From NCBI GenBank assembly GCA_013398615.1, contig VZSR01003805.1, positions 710,120 through 774,119 of the forward strand: a stretch of 64,000 nt of DNA. Reading direction: 5' to 3'. The notes below the pieces were generated by a model. It saw only the letters and a list, made by a program, of their open reading frames with translations, was not told where the DNA came from and did not search any database. A program made the position numbers and the translations under genes. Position 1 is the first letter of the stretch. Each line of letters opens with the position of its first letter. This stretch comes from Brachypodius melanocephalos (taxonomy: Eukaryota; Chordata; Aves; Passeriformes; Pycnonotidae). Positions 1-11,295 of this stretch are shown one piece after another.

Positions 1-320
1 TACTGGATATGAGTAGCTGAGGACCAGCTCATCACTGCAGGCATCACTCCCTGTCTATGCTTTTTTTTTTGCCATGGAGGGATTTATGTCAGGATAATGG
101 CATACACATATTTCCCTCACTATCTTTTGCCCAGGCGATAGGGAATTTCTGAAAATACAGAAGATCTAATTAAAGACACATATATGCTTTAATAAGCTGC
201 TAAAGCACGATCATTTTGTAACTGGGACAGCTATTTTACCCACAGCAATATTTGCTTAACTACTACTCCAGGACAGGGGGAAAAAAAAGGTTTAAATCTT
301 ATCCAATTAGGTTATAAAAA

Positions 321-335
321 AGTAGTAGTAGTATT

Positions 336-374
<39 letters not shown>
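321..374. repeat. (AAT)n trinucleotide microsatellite
   Basis: An imperfect TAG/TAT lead-in at 321-337 runs into about 12 uninterrupted TAA units at 338-374. The pure run is long enough to be length-polymorphic. No coding frame crosses it. Confidence 0.97.
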
Positions 375-375
<1 letters not shown>

Positions 376-760
376 GAGCGAAGCCTGCAAAGTTTGGGGG
401 GAAAAGAAAGTGAAGCTGTTCACCTGCAGGCTCTGATTGATGTCTGGGCTACTGTGATACTCCAGGCTTGGCTTCAAAATGATACAGTGTAAACTATTCA
501 CCACCTTCATGTTACAGTGCTAATTTCAGATAATGGTACTGGTGAGAAAGGTAACGGCACCCCTCGGTCAAAAGAAACAGGACAATACAACGAAAAGTCA
601 TTTAGAACTTGATTTATTACCACAGTAATTAGTAAAAGGTTTCATATTGAGGGGATCAGTATTGCAAATGACATGAAACAGCCATTGAAGTATAAGCAAT
701 GCTGTGCAGCACTTGTAATTACCAAGGAGTAAACTAGAATTGAACTGTATTTAAACAAAG

Positions 761-801
761 ACAAAAAAAAAAAAATTAAAAAAAAAAGGAAAACAAACAA
801 A
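761..801. repeat. A-rich low-complexity tract
   Basis: Two adenine runs (about 13 and 10 bases) separated by a TT, followed by AAAC units. It could be the tail of an old retroposon on the plus strand, but no recognisable element body precedes it. Equally it may be a simple replication-slippage tract. Confidence 0.85.
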
Positions 802-2049
802 TACACACCCAAGTCTGGAAAAATGAATGAAAAATGTAATTAAATTCCTCCAGAAGGTAAGAAACACAAAACTCCTTCACCAGTTTTCAGAAAGACATGA
901 CACACAGCAAAACTTTTAGAGGGTTAATAATATTCTGTGAGTTATATTTATCCTAACCCTACAAGTATTTATTTTAGAAGGGTTTCTTTTTTAACAGACT
1001 TTGTTAAACTACCTGATGAAAAGGGGTAAATATTGTGACTCTCAATAAAGAGGGAAAAAATGGAGAAAGGTCTGCCTAGCATCCATTTTCTGCCTGTTAT
1101 CCAACAATGAAGCAAGGGCTGTGAGCTGTGTCTGGAGAGCTCTGTGTAACCCAGCACCACCACCTGCTGTTTGGGAAGGAAGGCTCCATTCCCCTTGTCC
1201 CACACATGAAATCTCCAGTGCCAGGCAGCCAGAGAGAAAACATTCCTTTAAACATTCGAAGATGAGAGGGAGGACAAAGAAACAAGACAACCAAAGAAGG
1301 CAAACTCCCACCACCCAAAGCAGTGTGTGAGAGTGGCAGCTCTGCCCATTTAAACCACAGGGCGATCCCTCCTCAGAAATGGGGTGAAGAGGCTTAGCTG
1401 GCCACAACAGCCATAACAGCTGGCTCTTCTGCTCTCTTGGCACTGCCAAGAGAGGCTACCCCAGAATCTTTATAGACTTTGGCACTGCACATGACTTGCC
1501 TCAAATGTTCTGCTCTCTTCCCCCAGATCCTGAAGCTTATTGGAAAAAGAGGTTTTGTTGGCTGCATTTTGGCTCTTCTGGCTATGGGGGACTGCTGAAA
1601 TTTCTTTGCATGATGTTTTCTCAGTGATGGTCAACTGAATACAGGCCTCCCATGTTTATACACATGGAAAACAGTAAGGTCCAAAGTTTTTCCTTCAAAA
1701 AACCTGGTGAGAAAATCCCTAATTCCTTCCAATGAGTGTGATGGAAAAGTGAGCCTGTGTCATTTCCTTTTAATTAGTAACGCACCAAAAAGAAAGAAAA
1801 ATGTAGCTAAGGATGCCCTAAGAAAGCCAAAAGAAGATATTCAATACCAATCTTCTGCCTGTATCCAAAACTGCAGCTGAGAGCTGTGTCAGCTGCACCT
1901 GAGAATTTGACCAGACTCAGCACTGCAGGAATAACAGAATTACAACTGATGGGAACAACAGTGGGGGAGCCATGCTCCATTCACACTGTCAAATGACAGC
2001 CCAAAAGCTGCTCAATTAATTTTCATTTGTTTGTTTGGGTATTCTTTAT

Positions 2050-2066
2050 TTGGTTGGTTGGTTGGT
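2050..2066. repeat. (TTGG)n short repeat
   Basis: Four TTGG units followed by a T run. It is a small G/T-only patch of the same style as the larger tracts near 31.8 kb and 35.9 kb. Confidence 0.85.
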
Positions 2067-2246
2067 TTTTTCCACCAGCTTTCACTTTAAACAGGTAAAT
2101 CTTCAGCTTAGCCTATCTGCATATCTAATTCTTCCCAGGACTAGTTCTCTGTGCTGTATCCTGTGGAGACATGAACAGAGTGTGTTCAAAAGGGCATGTC
2201 ACTGATTAATGGCAAGCAGTGCAATTCCTAACAGAGAGTGAAGCAT

Positions 2247-2286
2247 CCCCTAGCTGCTAATCAGTGCTAGGGGATAATCAGCACTG
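2247..2286. other. Overlapping inverted repeats (hairpin-forming)
   Basis: CCCCTAGC at 2247-2254 is exactly complementary to GCTAGGGG at 2266-2273, giving an 8-bp stem with an 11-base loop. CAGTGCT at 2262-2268 pairs with AGCACTG at 2280-2286 as an alternative stem sharing the middle arm. The two folds are mutually exclusive. No function is implied, and arms this short arise by chance. Confidence 0.5.
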
Positions 2287-4389
2287 TCAATGATCTGTGA
2301 TGTTAAGCATGTGCATCTCTGCAGTACAAGGTCTGTGAAGCTCCAGGGTCTGGCTGTGGTGTCCAAAATTCTCATTTACCCCAAGGAGGAAAGGGCTTGG
2401 GTGGATGAGAGGTGTGTGTGTGTGCTGGTTTTTGTTGCTGTTGCCTCAAAATGAGAATTCATCCATGCTTTAAGGCTCCTCTTTCTGCATTGTCTGTGTC
2501 CATTCAGCTCCTAAGCTGAGGTGATGAGGTTTTACTTTATTTGCATGCCCAGGGCACACCTGGGAGTTGTAGATCGAAGCTTATTATCAGGTTGATGCAG
2601 GTTACATTTTTACCATCTCCTGGTCTGGAATCTCCGAGCTGCTGCATGAAGCACAGTGCAGCCTGATTACCTCAAAACATCCAGACCTTGGAGGTTTCAG
2701 TTTGCAATTTCTGACATCCCTTATTTCCCTGTTCATCTAAACCATTAAAAGAGCTTATGACAACTTTAAAAATAGAGGGGGTTTGTGTTACTAGCATTTT
2801 TATTTTGTTTGTTTATTTGATTGATTGATTGCGTAGGGATTTTTTTTAATACAAAATGGAAGAAATATATCTTCTGCATCAAGAGAGTTGAAGGTACTTG
2901 AACTTGGTACTAGAGCTGGGGGAGCAGCACACAGGATACTGCCTGCCCCACCAGTGCAGAGGTTAGCCAGGAACCTAGACAAGGCAGAGAAGCAAATATC
3001 AGACACACGGATTGGAGTCCCAATTTCAGCCTTTATTCTGTGCCTGTCTCTGCAGCAGGGATGCAGTGAATGTAGTCTGACACAGCAGCCATTGGAGCTA
3101 GGCAGGGAAGGCTTTATATCCACCTGGTAGCTGAGACAGATAAAAAAAGATTGCTTCCTTCAAACACTGATTCACAAACACCTGAGCCAGTGTTCACCCC
3201 CACTAACTCTAGGGACTTCTAGAAATGGATCAAGTTTTAAGTACTAACTTGTTTCTTTTGCCTGAAAGAGAGCTGGAGGGAATTGCTTTTAAGTGTAGGT
3301 GCCCATGGATTTGCTTCTGTTCAAGTGCCCTGAGGCTGGAGGCTACAGCACTGTTGGCATCTCAAATGATCACAGGATCAGAGTGAACACACAGATGGTG
3401 AAACTGTCACCTGTGTAAAATGGATACGGAACTAAATAGCTAAGAATGTATCTGAATTTTAGTAAGAGCTAAATGAATGCAGAAGTCTGCAGTATTTCCT
3501 AGAATTATCATTAACCTTATCCTAGCAGTGAATTTTTGTAGTGGAAAACTTCAACGTAACTTAGAAAATATAGACCAATAAAAAACTCTGATGGACCCCT
3601 GTAATGACATAATACAGCACTGAACTTATCAGTGACTTTTAATCTGGGTATGCTGGGAATTCCCCTTTTGACATATTTAAGATTTCTTTAAAAAGAGGTC
3701 AACTTTTAACTTCAAATATGCAAACTGTCAATTGCATAACATGGACCATAAACATAGCAGAGTTCTTACTTCACTGAGCAGTTAAAAGGTCAAGGTGTTT
3801 TCATTTTAGTTGTCTCAAGGAGGCTCTGAGTATAGAGATTTTAAAACACTATTCCTAAATATTCTAAAATAAATCTGCTGTTCTCCTTCCCTTTTGCCTA
3901 TGATTAAATACATTTACTTAAACTGTTCATTATTGAATCAACAGAGGTCAAAAGCTCAGACCTATCCATCCTTTCCACCTAGAGGAAATCCCACTGTGAT
4001 GTGCCTATGTTGTCTCCATCCCCTTTTCAGTATATTTTAAATAATAGCAGACTTTCTGAGAGCCCTGCAGGCATTTAAGTGAAAATAGCCCAACATTATC
4101 CAGGTTTATCTGGTTATTCACTAACCATGCACGAGTAAGATGACTCTCAACATTGTGACTGCCAGAGAGAAAGTCCAATGGCACAGACTAAAAATAAGTA
4201 TTTAAGTGGAAAAAAGTATTATAATGTGATCAGAAGTTGATAATTAATTTCTAATTATCTGTTATGACTTAAATCTAAGGGAAACAGACCTTAGAGGCCC
4301 TTAAATCTTCTATATTATATAGAGTACACTTTTATTTCAGAGATCATTTTAAGTGAGATTTTCTAATTTCAGAAATGTCTCATGCCTCA

Positions 4390-4672
4390 TTAAACTCTTC
4401 TCCTTTTGTCAAGCCTGAGGTCTTTTAGAGATGAGTGCAAATTCTGAGGTACTCCAGTGAGCAAATACTCTGCCAAGTTCGTTTTCCAGTTTAATCATGT
4501 TACCAAAAGCTGCTTTCTTAATGCCCTTCTCAGTAATTTGATTGTGACTGAGATCAAGCTTTTCTAGCTCTGACAGCTCACTGAAGACATCAGTAGGAAT
4601 TACCAATATTTTACTGGATGCTAAATATAATTCCTTAGGGGCAAGGGGGAGAATAGAGGGAATGGATGCTCC
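4390..4672 (-). pseudogene. Degenerate leucine-rich-repeat (SLRP-like) exon fragment
   Basis: Read on the minus strand from 4672, the frame gives consecutive leucine-rich repeats: PKELYLASSKILVIP, then LEKLDLSHNQITEKGI, then AAFGNMIKLEN. The LxxLxLxxNxI spacing and the 'GI..AF' insertion are typical of small leucine-rich proteoglycans. Closest by memory are the podocan/nephrocan type, extracellular matrix proteins that bind collagen or growth factors. After the residues KLEN the repeat loses about two bases and continues one frame over as LLTGVPQNLHSSLKDL, then stops at 4390-4392. The open frame begins just after an in-frame stop (4673-4675), and a possible splice acceptor lies there. The repeat grammar is clear, but the frameshift, missing cysteine caps and short length argue for a relic exon. 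A badly predicted exon edge is a weaker alternative. The family name is an inference; a search against podocan, nephrocan, ECM2 and opticin would decide. Confidence 0.6.
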
Positions 4673-4939
4673 TCAGCTGACTGAAGTCCATCTTCATCAT
4701 GAGTCAGGCTCTGCTCTGGGCAAGGGTAGGTGGGTCACCCTGCTGCTGGGGAGGCTCAGTGCTGCCAGGCTCCTGTGCTGAGTCAAAGACCAAGCCATGA
4801 CACTTCCAGGTGCCCCAGCTCCACTGGGACACATCTGCTGGGCTGCTCCTGAGGTTACTGCCAACCTCGTGGAGACACATGAGCCTTGCAAGCCTTCATA
4901 GGCTTCTTTCATAGGTCCATCCCTGAGTTGCTTGCTCTT

Positions 4940-5058
4940 CAGAACCGAGAAATCTGGTGATAAATATACCTTCTGAGGACCCAGCCATATGAAGTTTATC
5001 CTGTTACTCAAGTCATAAATATCTAACACTAAAGTGGATTCTTTCAGGGTCGTCTGAC
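4940..5058 (-). pseudogene. Possible second, more decayed LRR piece
   Basis: Upstream of the clear LRR fragment on the same strand, a frame reads LVLDIYDLSNRINFI, followed by a segment with KVYLSPDFSVL. The first part fits an LRR core (LxxLxLSNxxI) with one residue lost, and the second loosely fits the start of another repeat. It runs into about 250 bases of GC-richer sequence with no LRR pattern before the 4672 fragment. If real, it belongs to the same relic gene. The match is weak and could be chance. Confidence 0.25.
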
Positions 5059-5544
5059 AGCCCTTTTCCTGAGAACTGAATCACTCTGAAAATAGGATAA
5101 GAACACTGAAACTACCACTCTTTTCAGCCGAAGAAGAGTTTAAAAGCACTTTGTGTAAAAATTCCTTTCTAATATCCTGTATTAATTATATTGGTGTAAT
5201 AATAACTGTAATCGGTATATTGTGATTTACTTCTCTGTATCTGTATTTGAATATGAAATTGTTAGTGTTTACAGTTAGAGCACTAGTCCTCTGTCCTCAG
5301 TATCTTTTATAAACTTGGTTCTCTAGGGTTGCATAATTTGTTTTTATCTTGAGCTCCTTCTCTTGTTTGAGTGTCTATGATGTGTGCTCTGATACCAGTA
5401 TGCCTCTCTAATGCTTTTTTTTGAGCACCTGTTTTCTACATCTTCACTTTTTTTTCAAGAAAGGGTAAAATAACATGCTTTGATGTATGCTGATGCACAA
5501 TTTGCTCCCTTGTATGTGATGAATAACCACAAAGGAACCTTATA

Positions 5545-5563
5545 TTAATTAATTAATTAATTA
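5545..5563. repeat. (TTAA)n short repeat
   Basis: About five TTAA units in a row in AT-rich surroundings. No further structure is seen. Confidence 0.9.
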
Positions 5564-6839
5564 TATCCTATGACTGAGTCACTATTTGCCTGTGACTTTC
5601 CAGCATACATCATCATATATAGCTACATACCTCATGATAACTATTTTTAAGCATTTGGCTCTCCAAATGTAACTAAATCTGCAGGGCTCAACTGCCAGAG
5701 CAGGCACACTGGAGGGCAGGTCATCCTCAAAACAGGCTGTTGATCTGATCATCTCATCTTCCACATCCTTATAGCACTATTGTTTTTTTAAAAAATATTA
5801 TTCTTCTGCCATTTTCTAGCTTTCTGCTTGTTTATCAGCTTGTTTTTTTGCTGTTTTAGGAGTTTTAATAGACCATATAGCCTTTTCTCCTGCCTTTTTT
5901 TTTCTTTTTTTTTTATTTCTTTTGTGAACTCTTCCTTTTTCTACCATTTACTAGAAGGAATACTAGTGATCCTTCTCTTGACACTTTCTGGACAAACACT
6001 GCAGCACTCTGATCTGAGAGAACATGCTCCCTTGTTTAATTTATGACTTATATTCCTGCCAGCTGGAAGGTTCCTCTGCCTGCCTGTGCAGATACTGGGA
6101 AAGGTCCTACTGGGCTGTCCCTGGATGTCAGTAGTGATGCTCCCACCCAAGACACTGGCCTTGATCTCTGCAGGGGATGCTTCTGAGATGCAGCAGCAAA
6201 CAAAAGATCACTCATCTACACACAGGTTTTGCCCTTCTGCTCTTTTACAGCTGCTAGCTCAACTGTGAATTTCAAGACTGAATTAGTGCTAATATGTTTC
6301 AAAGGCAAAGGTGCATTTTTAAACTTCTTGTTGAACTTATGGACCAATTTGAATGTTTTCACTGCATTTTTTTTTCCTGTTTTCAGGGTTTCCCCTGTTC
6401 CTCATGCATTAATTTCTGTTAAGGTAAAGACACAAAGACTTCTGGAGCAAAAGACGTACATACATAAAATCATAAGCTACACAGTCTATTAGCATAAAAA
6501 TCTGTTAATAAAAATTTTTAATCACATAAATTCAGAAAACTTTGATTGATATTCTTGCTTCTTTTTTATTCTTGCTGATTTATAACAACCCTGGAGACCT
6601 AGATCTTCTGGTGAAAGAGAATGCAATTCCTTCTTCCATTACAAATGCTTGAGAATATTGAAGCTATAAAATACATTTGTTGCATTTCAATGTGGGTCTG
6701 AATAACATTGTTCTTTAAAATGTGGTATTTAACCTGCCTTTTAGCATACTATAAAATAGTTCCAGTACCTTTAGGTATAAGGCACATGTGACTTCCTGTG
6801 TTATACAGGGCATACAGATTGCTAGGAGAATTATCAAAA

Positions 6840-6896
6840 TCTTGTCAGATGAAAATAGTTAATACATATCTTGTCAGATGAAAATTGTTAATACAG
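6840..6896. repeat. 29-bp tandem direct duplication
   Basis: Two adjacent copies of a 29-base unit beginning TCTTGTCAGATGAAAAT start at 6840 and 6869. They differ by an A/T change in the middle and diverge near the end. The near-identity suggests a fairly recent replication-slippage duplication. There is no coding context. Confidence 0.9.
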
Positions 6897-8948
6897 TGGG
6901 AACTGTGCTTTTAAAATAATGAATTTTTGTCTGTCTACTCCAAGAAAGTAGAAAGAATGGAACATTTATGACAGCTTGTTATTTAAATTGCTAAAATTAC
7001 AATTAATTAATTTCTGAAATTGTTACATTCTTTCCTTTCTTTTTATCTATTTATCCATTTTCCAGTAGACAGTACAGTAAACCAGCAAGTTTCTCTCAAG
7101 AGTTAATTCTGTTTTATCTCCTGACAAAATACTTCTGAAAATACTCTCATCCCAGGTATTCAGATACAAAATCCAAATTTGCCTAAACTCACAGTCAGTT
7201 GTGCAGCTGAGAGGAAGAGAAGTGATTTAACCATAATGATCATCATCCCCAATTACTCAAGAGAAGTTTCCATCCTTTGTTGAAATGGAAATTTAAAAAA
7301 AATAAAGGGAAGAGTTGAAATAGTTAACAATTAAATCAAAACCAAAATGAAAATATGTCTTGCAACATTCCTTTGGTTGTATTCTTACTTCCATCCTGTG
7401 AGTATAGTCTCCCACAGGCTGTCATTTGGACACAGAGCTCACTTGCATCCCCCGTGAGGGGTCTGTTTGCACATCCCACTCCCCACAGGCAGCAGGAAAG
7501 GGCATCCTGTGGCCTCCAATGCCTCGGGCCACCTTTCCCAAATGGAGTGTTTGCCTGGAAATGCCTCATCTTGATATTGACTTGGAAGGTATTGAAAAGT
7601 GAGCTCAAGAAGGGTTAGAGACTTCATAAAGGGGCAAGGCTGATGATGCCACCACCTTTGTAAGGGATGTGCTTGACAGTGACTTGATTCCCTGCAAGGC
7701 TCATTATTACTTCATTACTGTAGTCTGGAATAGAACTTGACACAAATTAATTTCTAGTACAATATCTTATCTTCCCCTGCCAGGCTCCATCCAAAACTGC
7801 CAGACAAGACCCTCTGATACTTGCCATAGACCCTGCTGCCAGCAACCACAGGCAGTACTCCAAAGCCCCTTCCTGATAAATGTCTCGTTTTTCTCTCCTC
7901 ATGTAAGTTTAATTTTCTTTAGCATGCTCAACTTCTTCCTGTGCCACAGTGCTTTACCCAGTGCTACTCCAGTAGAATATTTGCAGCTCTCCATTCTCCT
8001 GCCTAGCTTTCTTTAGCATTTTGCTGAGAACAAGGTAGAAGGTGTGCTGGCAAAAGGAGGTTTTAACTGTACTGGGATCCTGGCAGCCTCCTTCCCTGGT
8101 GGGAGCCCTGGCAGGTTTTTTTTGCTTCATCCAGCTGCTGATATTTTAATGCAAATTTGAGAACTTGGAATGTAGCTCTCTATCAAATTTGAATGAACAT
8201 GGGCAATGGAATTAGGACATATAGGACTATGATGGAGTAATCTTAGTTTGTTTTCTTTTTTAAACAGGGTGAGAGTAGGATGAAAGTAACTTAAAAATAG
8301 TGTGTCTTATTATTAGTTTAAGTAGTGCACCATACCAGAAGTTTTCATCCTTTTAGAAATATCTGAATTTTCCGAGGCAAGACCTCACAAATGAGATTAA
8401 AGTAAAACTTTGGGTGCCTATAGCAAGTCACACATTTTAAATCTATAACTAAGGACGAAAATTAAACTTCTTTAAAGAAATTATTTATCCCATTAAGAAA
8501 AAATAGATTAAGAGATGGGATTTTCAACCAAATGCAAAATAAAACTTCAAATTTCCCTACAATAGTTTTACTTCGCAAACTCTCTGCCTTAAATACAACG
8601 AAGGTATGGTTAGGCTTTCTCACACACTAGACATTATATTGCTTCTAAGAAAAAAATACTATTAAAATAACAGACTATGAGCCCCCCCCACCACCACTTT
8701 TCAATTAATAAAAATTAATATTCTCATTTACAAGTAGGAGGAAGGGTTATTTTGTTAACAAATGTGAAAATCAGATGGAGTTTCACTGACAGTTTTCATT
8801 ATTTTAATCTAAGATATATATTTCCGGCTATGCAGTAACTGTCTAATGATTATGTGAAATAGATTTCCTACCACTACATTTCTGTATAGATTGAGGATGG
8901 TTTTGTAGTGAAAGCAGAGGCTGGGGAGTCATCCCTGGGTGCTCTGTG

Positions 8949-9195
8949 AAACTATAAAACTATAGAATATTTTAGATTCCAGCTGCTAACCCAGCATTGC
9001 CACGTCCACAACAAAATTTTGTCGTTAAGCACCACATCCAAACACCTTTCAAATACCTCCAGGGTTGGTGCCTCAACCACCTCTCTGGGCAGCCTGTTCC
9101 AGTGCTTAACAGCCCTTTGAGAGAAGAATTTTTTCTTAATACGTAATCTAAACCTTGCCTGGTTCAACTTGAGTGTTCTGCTCCTCACTCCTGGA
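8949..9195 (-). mobile_element. CR1 LINE 3' fragment, minus strand
   Basis: Read on the minus strand, the translation contains FFSQRAVKHWNRLPREVVEAPTLEVFERCLDVVL. This is the hallmark end of the CR1 ORF2 reverse-transcriptase protein just before its 3' UTR (family knowledge). The nucleotide tail continues as the usual CR1 3' region (a TGGTGCTTAA-like motif, then a CAATGCTGGGTTA-like motif). It then reaches a degenerate TTCTATAG repeat at about 8949-8960 that corresponds to the CR1 terminal octamer repeat. The usual 'GATGATCTTA...TTTTCCAACC' block before the terminal repeat is missing, so there is a small internal deletion near the 3' end. The copy is 5'-truncated at about 9195, as nearly all CR1 copies are, and is not functional. 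Confidence 0.88.
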
Positions 9196-10754
9196 GAAAT
9201 AACTCCACAAATACATACAGACACCAGCTCAGACCCAGAGGTACCAGTGGGGTTGGGTACAGGTGACAAAGCCAAACCAGGAGTCAAAGGCACCTGATTT
9301 CTTTACCCCTAAACCAGAGATATAACCATCATGCTTGCCATTTCTACATCTTAATTCTTTAGTACTTGCAAACTGTTCTGGGATCCCTGACCTGAAGGTC
9401 TGTACTAGTGCTTTGATTTCTGAACCATCTCCGCACAGATAATATTTAAAAAATAAAGGAAAGAACAAAGTCTTCATCCATTGCACATCTCCACTAAACA
9501 CCCCCACCCCTCAACATTTTATTGATTGACTGAAATATTTAGAAAGCAGTTATATGACCTCCTTAATAGTTTTTGAGTTAGAGAGGTAAGATTAAAATCC
9601 AGCAATTATTTTCCTCCTGAATGCTTGAATCAGGAAGGATTGCTTCAAGGCTTTAGATTACAATTATTCCACTGTGAATTATTTTTATAATTATTTCCAC
9701 TCCAACTATGTGCTGACATTTACGTATTATGTTATAGGTTTCAGCATGTTCCCAGCTCTGACTGTGTTTTGCACTGTAGGCTAAATTCTTGTGTTATTAC
9801 TGGTGTTATTTTTCTAATGTGTCTCTCTGAACTGTCCACATGGAAAACATTCTGGCCTGATGATATGCTTTGTTGGGATTACAACTGGGTCAGTTAATAA
9901 TGGTCAGTGATCAGAAGCACCTCGCAGCTAGATTACATAGTTTAATATGACAGCGTAATTCTTTTGTCTTCTTTGACAAGTCACCTGTCCCTAGAATGAC
10001 ACAGATCATAATATAAAAAAGTCTAGAGCAAATAAATGCCTGTTTTTGTACAGGTATCATTAAATAAGCACACAACTCGCATATAAATCTTCTCTATTAT
10101 CTCACATTCCAGAACAACATTAAAGTTTACTGGAGTCCTAGATGTGAAAAAGAAAGTTGAATGGTTCCCTGCTAGCCTATTAAAGAGAGAATATCCCACT
10201 TAGCACTCTCCTACAATAGGATACAAATGTGTGATGGCATCATGGCAGGAGCCTGCAGGGCTCTGTGAAAGGCAGAGACCCATCAATGATGGGCTGCTCA
10301 CATAGTACCTGTTTTTTTGTTTTCCTCAGAAAAGATTTTCCTGACAAGGTACAGACTCTTATCCCACCTCCTCTACAGAAGTATCTATCAATCTGGAACA
10401 GGAAAACATTTAGAAGCCTCCACAAGTCCTTGCTCACATTATGCATATTTGAAGTCAAACAAGGCCTTGTGTTGTCAGGGTATATCAGAAATCTAACTTC
10501 CACTTCAGTAGCACTGCAGGAGCTTAAACTTAATATTATTTATCATAAAACTCTTCATGTCCTGATGTCTTTCTCTGAGAGGAGTAAGATTTTAAGGTTT
10601 GTTGTAGAGCCATTGAGTTTCATAAACATGAGATAATATCTTTGAGTTGGGATGGTGGGTGGGATTGTTAGGTCTGCTGTGTGCAACAAGACTACAACAG
10701 AAAGGTTATGTCCAGCTCTCACAAATCAAGGTGGAAATGTGAAAGACAAGAAAT
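9196..10754. other. Non-coding stretch between CR1 fragments
   Basis: No repeat or gene recognised. Open frames at 9229-9507 (minus) and 10265-10636 (plus) have no domain I know and no start or splice context. Confidence 0.55.
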
Positions 10755-10830
10755 GTCCAAAGGGATTCATGAGAATGACTGAAAGACTTGAGCATCTTTT
10801 TCTTACAAGACAGACTCAAAAGGATCACTC
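10755..10830 (+). mobile_element. Weak CR1-like scrap, plus strand
   Basis: The plus-strand translation around here contains RMTERLEHLFLTRQTQ. This resembles the CR1 ORF2 stretch 'R..GLEHL..E.RLRELG' that normally follows 'VQRRATK'. The nucleotide match is partial and the copy is decayed. It sits just upstream of a clearer CR1 copy that lacks this very segment. It may be a separate older insertion or a rearranged piece; a repeat-library search is needed to confirm it. Confidence 0.4.
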
Positions 10831-10919
10831 TGGTAAGAAATACTTAGTCAACACAATCGCAAATGAGTCACAGACATGGAGCAAAAAAAAAGGTGATAAA
10901 AAACCCCCAAACATTTCTG

Positions 10920-11295
10920 TACCTTGAGTACTGTGTTCAGTTCTGAGCCCCTTATTACAAGATGGACATTGAGGTGCTGGAGCATGTCCAGAGAAGGGCA
11001 ACAAAGCTGGGGAAGATAACCAGCAACAGGACAAGAGGAAAAGGCCTCCAGCTGCACCAGGAGAGGTTCAGATTGGACATCAAGAAGAATTCCTTCATAG
11101 AAATTGTGGTTAAGCATTGGAACAGGCTGCCCAGGGAGGAGGTGGAGTCACCATCTCTGGAAGTGTCCAAGAAATGACATGGCAGGGCACTTAGTGCTGT
11201 TGTGTATTTGATATGATGGTACTGAGTCAAAGCTGGACTTGATGATCTTAGACATCTTTTCCAACCTTAATGATTCTATGACTCAGAGTCTATGA
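10920..11295 (+). mobile_element. CR1 LINE 3' fragment, plus strand, internal deletion
   Basis: The translation gives LEYCVQF-like sequence, then MDIEVLEHVQRRATKL, then TSNRTRGKGLQLHQERFRLD and VKHWNRLPRE, in the order expected for the C-terminus of the CR1 ORF2 reverse transcriptase. It is followed by the CR1 3' UTR block (GGACTTGATGATCTTAGA, TTTTCCAACC) and the terminal TGATTCTATGACTC repeat ending near 11295. About 50 residues that normally separate QRRATK from the S.RTRG motif are absent, with the junction at about 11014. The reading frame is kept across it. The copy is 5'-truncated and contains changes such as EEVESPS. It is not functional. Confidence 0.92.

Larger units (their letters stand above)
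1..4389. other. Non-coding stretch, no gene recognised
   Basis: AT-rich sequence with no open frame resembling a known protein. The longest open frame (minus strand, 1042-1449, 135 codons) has no domain I recognise and no clear splice context. It holds a microsatellite at 338-374, an A-rich tract at 761-801, a short (TTGG)n run at 2050-2066 and a hairpin-forming segment at 2247-2286. It could be intergenic or the intron of a large gene; the sequence alone does not decide. Confidence 0.6.
5059..8948. other. Non-coding stretch, no gene recognised
   Basis: AT-rich DNA with short open frames only. It includes (TTAA)n at 5545-5563 and a local direct duplication at 6840-6896. A pair of overlapping open frames at 7336-7627, open on both strands, shows no known domain and is most likely chance in a locally GC-richer patch. 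Confidence 0.6.

Noticed and set aside
1042..1449. 135-codon minus-strand open frame
   Set aside because: Cys/Leu/Ser-rich with no recognised domain, overlapping other open frames on both strands. It is best explained by a locally GC-richer patch.
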